DNA from: Microbacter sp. GSS18
Lineage (GTDB): Bacteria > Actinomycetota > Actinomycetes > Actinomycetales > Microbacteriaceae
Direction: 5' to 3'
NCBI GenBank assembly: GCA_029319145.1
Contig: CP119753.1
Span: forward strand, 1,116,001-1,180,000
Length of the DNA: 64,000 nucleotides
Shown here: one piece after another, positions 15,201 to 23,894 of the stretch
Layout: each line of letters opens with the position of its first letter
Position numbering within the stretch: position 1 is the stretch's first letter
Notes under the pieces: model-generated
What the model was told of the DNA's origin: nothing
Seen by the model: the letters and a program-made list of their open reading frames with translations, nothing else
Database searches by the model: none
Translations under genes and position numbers: made by a program

Positions 15201-16874
15201 ATGACCGATTCCCCCCGCACTCCGTCGCAGATCGACACGATCGCCGACGCTTGGGTCGACACCGTCGCCGACCTGGCGCCGTCGGTGGCGACCTACATCG
15301 GCCGCTCCGAGCACAACGGACGACTCGAAGACCTCTCGCCCGAGGGACACGAGCGCGTTGCCGAGGAGATGCGCCGCACCCTCGCCGCCCTCCGCGGCGC
15401 CACCGCGGTCGACGCGGTCGACGAGGTCACCAAGACGGATTTGACGCGCGACCTCGAGCTCGCCCTCGAGCTGCACGAGTCGAAGTGGGACCTGCGCGAC
15501 GTCAACGTCATCGCGAGCCCCGCCCAGGACCTTCGCGGCGTGTTCGATCTGATGCCCACGGACACCGCCGAGGACTGGGCCGTCATCGCGACCCGCCTGG
15601 GCGCTGTGCCGGCCGCCCTCGACGGGTACGTCGAGACGCTGCGCTCCGGCATCGCCGCCGGGATCGTGCCCGCGCGCCGTCAGGTGCTCGAGGTCATCAC
15701 CCAGATCGAGCGCTACACCGCCTCGTCGGGCTTCTTCGCGGAGTTCGCCGGCAACGCCGCGCCGAAAGAGGGGCAGCTGCCCGCCGCTCTCGCGCGCGAC
15801 CTCTCCGACCGGGCCAACGCGGTGCGGGTCGCCTACGAACGTCTCGCCGACATCATGCGCACCGAGCTCGCCCCCGCGGCGGCCGAGGAGGACGCCGTCG
15901 GGCGCGACCTCTATGCGCTGCACTCCCGACGCTTCCTCGGCGCCGCGGTCGACCTCGACGAGACCTACGAGTGGGGCCTCGAGGAGCTCGCGCGCATGGT
16001 CGCCGAGCAGGAGGCGATCGCGAACGAGATCAAGCCGGGTGCGTCGGTCGAAGAGGCGGTCGCCTTCCTCGAGGCCGACCCGTCGCGCAAGCTCCACGGC
16101 ACCGATGCCCTGAGGACGTGGATGCAGGAGACGAGCGACCGCGCGATCGAAGAGCTCGGCCGCACGCACTTCGACATCCCCGAGCCGATCCGCCGGCTCG
16201 AGTGCATGATCGCCCCCACGCAGGAAGGCGGCATCTACTACACCGGTCCGACGGACGACTTCTCGCGCCCCGGCCGCATGTGGTGGTCGGTGCCCGAGGG
16301 CGTGACCGAGTTCGACACGTGGCGCGAGCTGACGACGGTGTATCACGAGGGCGTTCCCGGCCATCACCTGCAGATCGCGCAGGCGGTGTACAACCGCGCC
16401 GAGCTGAACTCGTGGCGCCGGCTGCTCGCCGGCACGAGCGGCCACGCCGAGGGGTGGGCCCTGTATGCCGAGCGCCTCATGGAGCAGCTCGGCTACCTGG
16501 AGGACCCGGCTGACCGCCTGGGCATGCTCGACGGCCAGCGCATGCGCGCGGCCCGTGTCGTGCTCGATCTCGGCGTGCACCTGGGCAAGCCGCGTCCGGA
16601 CGGCAAGGGGACGTGGGATGCCGACTACGCGCTGGAGTTCATGCGCGCCAACGTCAACATGCCCGATGCGTTCGTGCGGTTCGAGGTCAACCGCTATCTC
16701 GGCTGGCCGGGACAGGCGCCGAGCTACAAGGTGGGCCAGCGCATCTGGGAGCAGCTGCGCGATGAGGTCGCCGAGCGCGAAGGCGCCGACTTCTCGATCA
16801 AGGCGTTCCACAAGCGTGCGCTCGACCTCGGCAGCGTCGGCCTCGACACGCTGCGCGCGGCGCTGGCAGGCTGA
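15201..16874 (+). CDS. DUF885 family protein, probable zinc-dependent hydrolase
   Basis: The 557-residue product matches the DUF885 family in length. The diagnostic motif HEGVPGHH at residues 382-389 resembles a metallopeptidase HExxH-type zinc site, and it is followed by HAEGWALYAERL with a candidate third ligand. No signal peptide is evident, so a cytoplasmic location is expected. The family is related to thermolysin-like peptidases, but substrates are generally unknown. It starts 47 bases after polA with its own -10 box. The downstream gene converges on it with a gap of 19 bases. Confidence 0.9.
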   Translation: MTDSPRTPSQIDTIADAWVDTVADLAPSVATYIGRSEHNGRLEDLSPEGHERVAEEMRRTLAALRGATAVDAVDEVTKTDLTRDLELALELHESKWDLRDVNVIASPAQDLRGVFDLMPTDTAEDWAVIATRLGAVPAALDGYVETLRSGIAAGIVPARRQVLEVITQIERYTASSGFFAEFAGNAAPKEGQLPAALARDLSDRANAVRVAYERLADIMRTELAPAAAEEDAVGRDLYALHSRRFLGAAVDLDETYEWGLEELARMVAEQEAIANEIKPGASVEEAVAFLEADPSRKLHGTDALRTWMQETSDRAIEELGRTHFDIPEPIRRLECMIAPTQEGGIYYTGPTDDFSRPGRMWWSVPEGVTEFDTWRELTTVYHEGVPGHHLQIAQAVYNRAELNSWRRLLAGTSGHAEGWALYAERLMEQLGYLEDPADRLGMLDGQRMRAARVVLDLGVHLGKPRPDGKGTWDADYALEFMRANVNMPDAFVRFEVNRYLGWPGQAPSYKVGQRIWEQLRDEVAEREGADFSIKAFHKRALDLGSVGLDTLRAALAG

Positions 16875-16893
16875 GCCCCCTCGGCGCGCGTGC

Positions 16894-17517
16894 TCACGCG
16901 GGGAGGTCGTCGGACAGCAGTCCGATGACCTCCTCGTCCTTCGTCTGGGTGAAGTCGTCGTAGAACTGCCCGACCGCCCAGAAATCGGCGATCGGATGCG
17001 GGCACACGTACTCATCGACCGCGCCCGGTGGCGGACTCCATGCCGCGGGGGCGACGGGGGAGGCGAGCACGATGCGCGACGCACCCTCCGCGCGCAGCGC
17101 CAGGCACGCCGCCGTGGCGGTGGCGCCGGTCGCGATCCCGTCGTCCACGACGAGCGCGGTGCGGCCGGCGAGATCGGCCACGCGGCGCGGGAACGCCGTG
17201 CTCCGTCGGGCGAGCTCCTTTCGCTCGCTTTCCTCGACGGCGGCGAGGTCGCTCTGGCTCACACCGCCGGCAGCCCGGTCGTCGACGACCCGGACTCCCG
17301 CGGCGATGGCTCCGACGGCGTACTCCTCGTGCGCCGGTGCGCCGAGCTTGCGCACGACGACGACATCGAGCGGCAGCCCGAGCGCGGCGGCGACGCGCGC
17401 GGCGACGACCACCCCGCCGCGGGGGATGCCGAACACCACGGCGTCGGACCCGCGCCACGACGTCAGCGCCGAGGCGAGGTCGTCCCCGGCGGCCCGCCGG
17501 TCGGCGAACAGCGCCAT
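16894..17517 (-). CDS. Phosphoribosyltransferase-domain protein
   Basis: The protein has the type I phosphoribosyltransferase fold, with the PRPP-binding signature ALVVDDGIATGAT near the middle of the chain and an N-terminal MALFADRRAAG segment typical of the COG1926 group. Reading from ATG 17517 gives 206 residues. Longer in-frame starts at 17577 and 17661 add a basic, low-complexity N-terminus and are less likely. The substrate is unknown, since the family includes predicted PRTases never assigned to nucleobase salvage. A second PRTase domain lies at the end of the RecQ helicase 0.5 kb away. Confidence 0.85.
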   Translation of the reverse strand: MALFADRRAAGDDLASALTSWRGSDAVVFGIPRGGVVVAARVAAALGLPLDVVVVRKLGAPAHEEYAVGAIAAGVRVVDDRAAGGVSQSDLAAVEESERKELARRSTAFPRRVADLAGRTALVVDDGIATGATATAACLALRAEGASRIVLASPVAPAAWSPPPGAVDEYVCPHPIADFWAVGQFYDDFTQTKDEEVIGLLSDDLPA

Positions 17518-17743
17518 GACGGCCACGTTACGCCGCCGGCCGCCCGGCGACGAGAGGTCCTGCTTCCGCGCCGCCATCGGCCAGCGGGCTTCCTCCTCGC
17601 TCGGCTGAACCGCCTGCACCGCCGGTTTCCGGGTTCCCGCAATCGGATCTGCGGCGAACACCCTTTCCGGGCCGCCAGGTCGCCGCTATCGTGGCGCCGA
17701 GCGCTCGGCGACAGGGAAGCGCGCGGCGACGTGGAGGTGCGAC

Positions 17744-17989
17744 ATGGATGCGCGGAGCGGACGTCGATGGTGGTACGCGGCAGCGGCTGCGGCGCTCGCG
17801 ATCGGTGCGCTGGCGGCCGTCCAGTCGATCGGCTACTGGGCGCTCACTGCGGTGCAGGGCGAGCCCGCCAGCGTGCTGTTCATCGATCACGCAGGACCAG
17901 CCGTGACGTCGTTCCTGATCGCGATCGTGATGCTCGGATTGGGGGTCGCGGCGCTGGCCGCGGCACGGCGCCGTCCTCGTCCTCGCTGA
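17744..17989 (+). CDS. Small two-helix membrane protein
   Basis: The 81-residue product has hydrophobic segments at about residues 9-28 and 52-73, a basic N-terminus (RSGRRWWY) and a basic C-terminal tail (ARRRPRPR). A good ribosome-binding site, GGAGGTG, lies eight bases before the ATG. I recognise no family. It converges with the recQ-like gene 40 bases downstream. The 226 bases before it (17518-17743) hold no gene that I can support. Confidence 0.65.
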   Translation: MDARSGRRWWYAAAAAALAIGALAAVQSIGYWALTAVQGEPASVLFIDHAGPAVTSFLIAIVMLGLGVAALAAARRRPRPR

Positions 17990-18029
17990 GAGCACCGCCC
18001 GTTGACGGAGGACCGTCGTCGACGCCGCG

Positions 18030-20141
18030 TCACCCGCGCATCGCGAGGGCGAACGGCAGGACGCGGGTCGCACCAGCTCGTCTGAGTTCGCGCGTGGCGA
18101 CCGTCATCGTCCACCTGCTGTCGACGAGGTCGTCGACCAGCAGGACGGGACCGGTCGGGACATCGATGTTCGCGGCGCCGATCCGCCCCCATACGCCGGC
18201 GAGCCGGAAGGCGCTGTTGCCGCCGGGGCGTCCGGTCGGTCCACCATCCACGAGGTCGAGGCTGCCGAGCAGCGGCATCCGCCCGACCTCGGCGATGCCG
18301 CGCGCAACGCTGCCGACCAGCTGCGGCCTCGCCCGCGAAGGCATCGCGATGACCGCGACGGGACGCTCGGCCCACCCCCAGTCGGCGAGTACGCGGACAC
18401 ATGCGGCGAGGACATTCGCCGAGACGGGTTCGTCCGCGGCGCCCGCCGCGAAGATCTCGCGCAGGGCTCCTCCCCATCCGAGATCGCTGAGCCGTGCGAG
18501 GCACCGGCCCTCGTCCGCCTGCTCGTCGGCGGGGATGCGGCCCCGCACGCTCACACCGAGCCGGTCCGCACCGGTCGGCCATTGACGTCTCGGTTCGATG
18601 GGCACGCCGACGCGATCGAGAGCGGTGGATGCCGCCTCCGTCGCGTCCTGGCCGATGGCGGTCGGGAACCAGGGACCCGCGCAGTTGTCGCACCGCCCGC
18701 ACGGCGCCGCCGTGTCGTCGTCGAGGGAGCGCTGAAGGAACTCCATACGGCACCCGCGCGTCTGCTCGTAGTCGATCATGTGCTGCTGTTCGGCGGTGCG
18801 CTCGGCGGCGATCCGCTCGTAGCGGTCTTCGTCGTAGGTCCAGGACCGCCCCGTCGCGACCCAGCCGCCCCGCACGCGGGCGACCGCTCCGTCGACGTCC
18901 AGCACCTTCAGCAGCAGCTCCAGGGGAGTGCGACGGATGTCGACGGCCGCCTCGAGCGCGGGCGTCGACAGCGGCGCGTCGGAGGCCGCCAGTGCGGTGA
19001 TCACGCGCTCGGCGCGCTCCCGGTCGGGCATCGATGCGGTGGCGAAATAGTGCCAGATGTCTCGATCCTCGACGCCCGGGAGCAGGAGCACGTCGGCCGA
19101 GGCGGTGGCACGTCCCGCGCGCCCGACCTGCTGGTAGTACGACACGGGCGACGAGGGCGCACCGACGTGGACGATGAAGCCGAGGTCGGGCTTGTCGAAA
19201 CCCATCCCGAGTGCGCTGGTCGCGACGAGCGCCTTGACCCGGTTCTCCTTGAGAAGCGCCTCGGACTCTTCGCGCTCGTCGGGGTCTGTCTGGCCCGTGT
19301 ACGCCCGCACGTCGAACCCGCTCTCTCGCAGGAGCCGTGCGATGTCGTTCGCGGCGGCGACGGTGAGGGTGTAGATGATGCCCGAACCGGGCAGGTCGTC
19401 GAGGTGGCTGATGAGCCAGGCCAGCCGGCCGGGCGCATCGCGCAGCCGCAGGACGCCGAGCCGGAGCGAGGTGCGCGCGAGCGGCCCCCGGATGATCACG
19501 ACCTCGGAAGCCTCGCCCTCGAACCCGCCCAGCTGCTCGGCGACATCCGCGACCACCCGGCTGTTCGCGGTCGCGGTCGTCGCGAGCACCGGAACCCCGG
19601 CGGGTATGCGCGCGATCAGGTCGCGAAGGCGTCGGTAGTCGGGACGGAAGTCGTGCCCCCAGTCGCTGATGCAGTGCGCCTCGTCGACGACGAGCAGCCC
19701 GATCCTCGTGACGAGCTGCGGCAGCTGCTCATCGCGGAAGGACGGATTGTTGAGCCGTTCGGGAGACACCAGCAGCACGTCGACCTCATCGCGGTCGAGT
19801 CGGGATATCACGTCGGTCCACTCGTGCGAATTGGTGGAGTTGATCGCGACCGCCCGCACCCCGGCTCGCCGCGCGGCGGCGATCTGATCGCGCATGAGGG
19901 CCAGCAGCGGCGAGACGAGAACGGTGGGCCCGGCACCGCGTCGGCGGAGCAGAAGCGTCGCGACGAAGTAGACGGCCGACTTCCCCCACCCCGTGCGCTG
20001 CACCACGAGAGCCCGCCGCCGGTCCTCGACGAGCGCCTCGATCGCCTCGAACTGTCCGTCGTGGAAGTCGACCTCGTCGGCGCCGACGAGGGATCGCAGA
20101 GCGTCGAGGGCTTGGGCGCGGGGGGCGAGCGACGACGGCAT
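18030..20141 (-). CDS. RecQ-family helicase fused to a phosphoribosyltransferase domain
   Basis: Residues of about 25-350 are a superfamily 2 helicase core with an unusual Walker A (RTGWGKSAVYF) and the RecQ signature VVDEAHCISDWGHDFR. A cysteine cluster (GCRMEFLQRS, then CGRCDNC) marks the RecQ zinc-binding domain. The last 110 or so residues are a PRTase domain with the PRPP motif VLLVDDLVDSRWTMT. The full length is 703 residues. RecQ enzymes unwind duplex DNA 3'-5' in recombination and fork repair. The PRTase extension is reminiscent of the ComFA/ComFC helicase-PRTase partnership in DNA uptake. The start at 20141 follows GAGAGGG on the minus strand. Confidence 0.92.
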   Translation of the reverse strand: MPSSLAPRAQALDALRSLVGADEVDFHDGQFEAIEALVEDRRRALVVQRTGWGKSAVYFVATLLLRRRGAGPTVLVSPLLALMRDQIAAARRAGVRAVAINSTNSHEWTDVISRLDRDEVDVLLVSPERLNNPSFRDEQLPQLVTRIGLLVVDEAHCISDWGHDFRPDYRRLRDLIARIPAGVPVLATTATANSRVVADVAEQLGGFEGEASEVVIIRGPLARTSLRLGVLRLRDAPGRLAWLISHLDDLPGSGIIYTLTVAAANDIARLLRESGFDVRAYTGQTDPDEREESEALLKENRVKALVATSALGMGFDKPDLGFIVHVGAPSSPVSYYQQVGRAGRATASADVLLLPGVEDRDIWHYFATASMPDRERAERVITALAASDAPLSTPALEAAVDIRRTPLELLLKVLDVDGAVARVRGGWVATGRSWTYDEDRYERIAAERTAEQQHMIDYEQTRGCRMEFLQRSLDDDTAAPCGRCDNCAGPWFPTAIGQDATEAASTALDRVGVPIEPRRQWPTGADRLGVSVRGRIPADEQADEGRCLARLSDLGWGGALREIFAAGAADEPVSANVLAACVRVLADWGWAERPVAVIAMPSRARPQLVGSVARGIAEVGRMPLLGSLDLVDGGPTGRPGGNSAFRLAGVWGRIGAANIDVPTGPVLLVDDLVDSRWTMTVATRELRRAGATRVLPFALAMRG

Positions 20142-20219
20142 ACGACCTACCCTCTCTCACGGCACCGACATCGCGAAGCGCCCGTCCGAGCCGCCGGGGA
20201 ATGCGGCGGCGGGTGACCG

Positions 20220-20225
20220 TAGGGT
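20220..20225 (+). promoter_or_regulatory. -10 box of SGNH hydrolase gene with GGGGGAG in the spacer
   Basis: TAGGGT ends six bases before GTG 20232. A copy of the dif-directed heptamer GGGGGAG (20226-20232) fills the spacer and ends on the first base of the start codon. Confidence 0.6.
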
Positions 20226-20231
20226 GGGGGA

Positions 20232-20999
20232 GTGAGCAGCATCCGCTATGTGGCCATCGGGGACTCCTTCACCGAAGGCGTGGGTGACGACCTTCCCGAC
20301 GGCCGCGTGCGCGGCTGGGCCGACCTCGTCGCACAGGGATGGGCCGATGCCACGGCAGGCAGCGTCGACTACGCCAATCTGGCCATTCGCGGCAGGCTCG
20401 TGTGGCCGATCGTCGACGAGCAGCTCGAGCAGGCTCTGGCCCTCGGCCCCACCCACCTGTCGTTCAACGGCGGCGGGAACGACATGCTGCGCCCGCGGAC
20501 GAACATCGCCAAGGTGACGACGGCGTTCGAGCGGGTGCTCACGCGCTGCGACGACGAGGGCGTGCGGCTCATCGTGCTGTCGGGCGCCAACCCCTCCCCG
20601 CAGCTTCCGCTCAGCCGGGTCATCCAGCGCCGCGGCGACCAGCTCTCCGCAGCGGTCGCCGAGGTGCTGAAGGACCGCCCCGATGTGATCCGCGCCTTCA
20701 ACTGGCCGGACCGGGAGCTCTCGACACCCCCGTACTGGTCGGAGGACCGCCTGCACATGAACCTGCGGGGGCACCACCGGGTCGCGGCGCGCGTGCTGAC
20801 CGCGCTGGGGTTCGAGCCGCCCGCGGAGTGGTGGTCGCTGCCCGAGCTGTCCGTCGCCGGGATGCGCGGCGCGTCGTACTACCGCGAGCACGTCGGCCCG
20901 TGGGTGCGCCGACGGCTCACGGGCACGTCATCGGGCGACGGCCGGGAGCCCAAGTACGGCGCGTGGCATCAGGTCGTGCCGAGCGGAGCCACGGCATAG
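20232..20999 (+). CDS. SGNH/GDSL hydrolase
   Basis: This is an esterase or lipase-like hydrolase of the SGNH fold. Block I is VAIGDSFTEGVG with the nucleophile serine, block II is LAIRGR, block III is NGGGNDML, and block V is DRLHMNLRGHH with the catalytic Asp and His. There is no signal peptide, so it is probably cytoplasmic. It is a paralogue of the protein encoded at 53675-54547, sharing the block I core IGDSFTEGVG, NLAIRGRL and IVDEQ. The 3' end overlaps the convergent DHFR-like gene by 31 bases. The substrate is unknown. Confidence 0.9.
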   Translation: MSSIRYVAIGDSFTEGVGDDLPDGRVRGWADLVAQGWADATAGSVDYANLAIRGRLVWPIVDEQLEQALALGPTHLSFNGGGNDMLRPRTNIAKVTTAFERVLTRCDDEGVRLIVLSGANPSPQLPLSRVIQRRGDQLSAAVAEVLKDRPDVIRAFNWPDRELSTPPYWSEDRLHMNLRGHHRVAARVLTALGFEPPAEWWSLPELSVAGMRGASYYREHVGPWVRRRLTGTSSGDGREPKYGAWHQVVPSGATA

Positions 21000-21553
21000 G
21001 AGAGCTCGGCGAACTGCCCCGCCTGGCGCGCGGCGGTCAGCTGCAGCCGTCCGGAGCCGAGGGCCCGGGGGAGCAGCGGCTTGCCCGAGACGAGCGTCAC
21101 GGGCGCGACGCTCAGCCGCACCTCGTCGAGCAGACCGGCGTCGGCGAACTGCCCGACGACATCGCCGCCGCCGACGAGCCACACCGTCTTGTCGCCGGCC
21201 GCAGCGGCGATCTCAGGCCACAGATCGGCAGCGGCCCCGGAACGGACGCGGATATCGCAGTCCGCGGGCACATCGTGCGGGCGTGTGGACAGCACGAAGG
21301 CCGGGCGGTCGCCGTACATGTCGCGCCACAGCTGGGGCCGGAGGAGCAGCCGCTCGTGCGCGAGAACCCACTCGTACGTGGCCGAGCCCATGACGAAGGT
21401 TCCGACGCCGGCGAGGAAATCGGCGAACCCGCTCTCGGCATCGTCGGCGCCCGGCACGGCGAAGAGCCAATCGAGGGAGTCACCGTCGTCGGCGAGGAAA
21501 CCGTTGAGCGTCGTCGCGGTGTTGAAGACGACCTGGGGTCGTGTGGTGTCCAT
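20969..21553 (-). CDS. Dihydrofolate reductase/RibD C-terminal-like reductase
   Basis: The 194-residue product belongs to the RibD C-terminal or YwjB/YyaP-like group. It begins with a beta strand and substrate loop (VVFNTATTLNGFLA), has a central GTFVMGSATYEW segment, and has a glycine-rich NADPH loop (VWLVGGGDVVGQF). Such proteins are related to dihydrofolate reductase but usually do not act on folate, and their substrates are unknown. ATG 21553 is preferred, although GTG 21562 is possible. Both the gene and the protein overlap the end of the SGNH gene tail to tail. Confidence 0.85.
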   Translation of the reverse strand: MDTTRPQVVFNTATTLNGFLADDGDSLDWLFAVPGADDAESGFADFLAGVGTFVMGSATYEWVLAHERLLLRPQLWRDMYGDRPAFVLSTRPHDVPADCDIRVRSGAAADLWPEIAAAAGDKTVWLVGGGDVVGQFADAGLLDEVRLSVAPVTLVSGKPLLPRALGSGRLQLTAARQAGQFAELSYAVAPLGTT

Positions 21554-21616
21554 GGCGTCCACCGTACGCGCCGGGTGCGACGTCGCCCTGGCCGCTGTCG
21601 ATGGGCCGCAAAGGGC

Positions 21617-22453
21617 TCAGAGGGCGCCCGCGCGCACCAGCGCTGCGCGGGCGCCCTCTGCGCCGGCGCGCACCGCTTCGGGGGCAGCGGCCCCCTCGAC
21701 GGCGGCGAGGATGTAGCCCGCCGCGAAGGCGTCGCCGGCTCCGGTCGTGTCGACGATGCCGTCCACCGGGGGCACGGGCACCATCTCGACGTGGTCGCCC
21801 TCGCGCACCAGGACCGGTTCCGCTCCGCGCTTGACGACGAACGTGCCGGGGATCGCGACATCGGCGTCATCGATCCACGCGGCCTCGTCCGCATTGGCGA
21901 ACACGACCGAGGGACGCAGGTCGTCGACCGCGGCGGCGACGGCGCCCGCGCCCAGCTCGCGCAGGGTCGACGTGCTCGACAGATCGACACTGACCGGCAC
22001 GTCGCCGGGGAGGGCCGCCACGGCATGCGCGATCGCCGTGCGCGACGCGGGCGCCAGCATGCCGTACAGCGGCACGTGCAGCCAGCGGGCGCCCTCGAGC
22101 CAGCTCGCATCCAGCGCCTCGAGCTCGGCGGCCGCGGCGCGGTCGGTGATCATGGTGCGCTCACCGTCGTCGTCGACGACGATGACGATCGCGCCGGTCC
22201 GTCCCGAACGCTGCACCCGGACGTCCACCCCGGCGCGCTCGAGCTCCTCTGTCAGCATCCGGCCGAGCAGGTCCCCGCCGACACGGCCGATGAACCGCGC
22301 TCGGCCACCGCCTGCCGCCACCGCGGACGCGACGTTCGCGGCGCTGCCGCCGCGGGTCAGCGTGACCTGGGCGGTGTTGTCTGTGGCCCGCTCCAGCGGG
22401 CCGAGGCCGAGCACGACGAGATCTGCGACCAGATCGCCGACGACGACGATCAC
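21617..22453 (-). CDS. psuK: PfkB-family kinase, probable pseudouridine kinase
   Basis: The 278-residue protein has the PfkB sugar-kinase signatures: an N-terminal RGGSAANVA motif and the C-terminal DTTGAGDAFAAGY motif with the catalytic Asp. It is encoded directly after psuG with a four-base GTGA overlap, so pseudouridine is the expected substrate, phosphorylated at the 5' position for cleavage by PsuG. PfkB kinases are hard to tell apart by sequence, and the assignment rests mainly on the operon. No nucleoside transporter is encoded beside it. Confidence 0.85.
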   Translation of the reverse strand: MIVVVGDLVADLVVLGLGPLERATDNTAQVTLTRGGSAANVASAVAAGGGRARFIGRVGGDLLGRMLTEELERAGVDVRVQRSGRTGAIVIVVDDDGERTMITDRAAAAELEALDASWLEGARWLHVPLYGMLAPASRTAIAHAVAALPGDVPVSVDLSSTSTLRELGAGAVAAAVDDLRPSVVFANADEAAWIDDADVAIPGTFVVKRGAEPVLVREGDHVEMVPVPPVDGIVDTTGAGDAFAAGYILAAVEGAAAPEAVRAGAEGARAALVRAGAL

Positions 22454-23364
22454 CCTCGCGACTCCGCGAGGGCGCGCGCGATGCGCGTGCCCAGCCCGAC
22501 GTTGCCCCGGTAGACGGCGACGTTGACGTCGAGGCTTCGCCCACCGGTCTCGCGCTGCATCGTCTCGAGCAGGAACGGGGTCGTGTCGTGCCCGCTCACC
22601 CCCGCGGCTGCCGCAGCGGCCAGCGCCCGCTCGAGGACGGCGTCGTGCAGCTCGGGGGGCAGCTGGGCTTCGGTGCCGACGGGGTTGGCGACGAGGATCG
22701 CCGAGCTCAGGCCGAGCTCGTGCTGAGCCCTGACCATGCGCGCGATCTCCTCGGGGGAGTCGGCGGCGTACTCGATGTCGTAGCCGGAGTCGGCGATGTA
22801 GAAGCCGGGATAGTCGGTCGTGCGGTATCCGATCACCGTGAGGCCGAGGGTCTCGAGCCGCTCGAGCGTCAGCGGGATGTCGAGGATGGACTTCACGCCC
22901 GCGCTGACCACGACGAGGGGCAGTCCCGCGAGCGTGGGCAGATCGGCGGATTCGTCGAAGGTCTCGGCCGCGCCGCGGTGGACGCCCCCGAGCCCGCCCG
23001 TCGAGAAGACCTCGATCCCCGCGCGGTGGGCGAGGTAGGCCGTCGCGGCCACGGTGGTGCCGGCGCTCAGTCCCTTGGCCATCGCGACGGGCAGATCCCG
23101 CACGCTGGCCTTCACGACGTCGTCATCGGTCGACAGCCGCTCGATCTCATCGGTCGTCATGCCCACGGTGGGCACGCCGGCGACGACGCCGATGGTGGCG
23201 GGGACGACACCGGCATCGCGCACACGGCGATCGGCCTCCAGCGCGACGTCGAGGTTGCGCGGCCGGGGCAGGCCGTGGGTGAAGATCGTGGATTCGAGGG
23301 CGAGGACGCCACGGCCGTCGGCGACGGCCGCACGCACCTCGTCGGACACATGAAGGCTGCTCAC
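22450..23364 (-). CDS. psuG: Pseudouridine-5'-phosphate glycosidase
   Basis: PsuG reversibly splits pseudouridine 5'-phosphate into uracil and ribose 5-phosphate, breaking the C-C glycosidic bond. The 304-residue sequence is colinear with the family: LALESTIFTHGLP near the N-terminus, the KASVRDLP segment, FSTGGLGGVHRG and a C-terminal DVNVAVYRGN region. GTG 23364 is preferred because AGGA lies seven bases upstream. An alternative GTG at 23382 would add six residues. It is first in a two-gene operon with psuK and gives the cell a route to recycle modified nucleosides from rRNA and tRNA turnover. Confidence 0.93.
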   Translation of the reverse strand: MSSLHVSDEVRAAVADGRGVLALESTIFTHGLPRPRNLDVALEADRRVRDAGVVPATIGVVAGVPTVGMTTDEIERLSTDDDVVKASVRDLPVAMAKGLSAGTTVAATAYLAHRAGIEVFSTGGLGGVHRGAAETFDESADLPTLAGLPLVVVSAGVKSILDIPLTLERLETLGLTVIGYRTTDYPGFYIADSGYDIEYAADSPEEIARMVRAQHELGLSSAILVANPVGTEAQLPPELHDAVLERALAAAAAAGVSGHDTTPFLLETMQRETGGRSLDVNVAVYRGNVGLGTRIARALAESRG

Positions 23365-23538
23365 AGATGCATCCTGCCGCACCCGCGTGCCACCGACGAA
23401 CCGGTCGGGCGATCACAGGCCCGGCCCACTTGTCAACCCCCGGCGGCCGGCGGAACCGGGCCTGGCATCCTGCTGTGCGGCGCACACGAGCGCCCCAGCC
23501 CAGGGGAGCACACCCGCAGCCCCGGAAAGGAACCTCGC

Positions 23539-23802
23539 ATGAGCATCGGAACCGGAATCGTCCTGTTCGTCATCGGAGCCATCCTCGCGTTCGCCGTGAA
23601 CGTGGACGTGCAGTGGATCAACCTCGACCTGATCGGCTACATCCTGATGGGCGCAGGGGTCGTCGTCTTCCTGATCGGCATCGTCCTCATGGTCCGCCGC
23701 CGCCAGAGCGAGACCGTCACGCGCACCGAGGTCGACCCGGCCAGCAACCAGCGTGTCACGCGCCAGTCCACGAGCGCCACGGACGACACCGCCGGCCTCT
23801 GA
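23539..23802 (+). CDS. DUF6458 family membrane protein
   Basis: The 87-residue product has two membrane segments (about residues 5-21 and 32-51) separated by the short loop NVDVQWINLDLIGY, followed by a basic stop (RRRQS) and a hydrophilic T/S-rich tail. This arrangement matches the actinobacterial DUF6458 family, whose function is unknown. GGAAAGGAA is a clear ribosome-binding site before ATG 23539. A strong hairpin follows the stop, so the gene is probably monocistronic. Confidence 0.85.
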   Translation: MSIGTGIVLFVIGAILAFAVNVDVQWINLDLIGYILMGAGVVVFLIGIVLMVRRRQSETVTRTEVDPASNQRVTRQSTSATDDTAGL

Positions 23803-23821
23803 GCCGGCACCGAAGACCACA

Positions 23822-23855
23822 CGGAGGGGCGGGGCCTGCGGGCTCCGCCCCTCCG
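23822..23855 (+). terminator. Hairpin terminator after the DUF6458 gene
   Basis: Fifteen-base arms at 23822-23836 and 23841-23855 pair with one G-U position around a four-base loop. Confidence 0.8.
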
Positions 23856-23881
23856 CCATTGTGCGGCGTGCCCGCGTACCG

Positions 23882-23887
23882 TAGCGT
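23882..23887 (+). promoter_or_regulatory. -10 box of the cysteine-synthase-like gene
   Basis: TAGCGT ends seven bases before GTG 23895, and it supports that start over the upstream in-frame GTG at 23868. Confidence 0.5.
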
Positions 23888-23894
23888 CGCCGAC

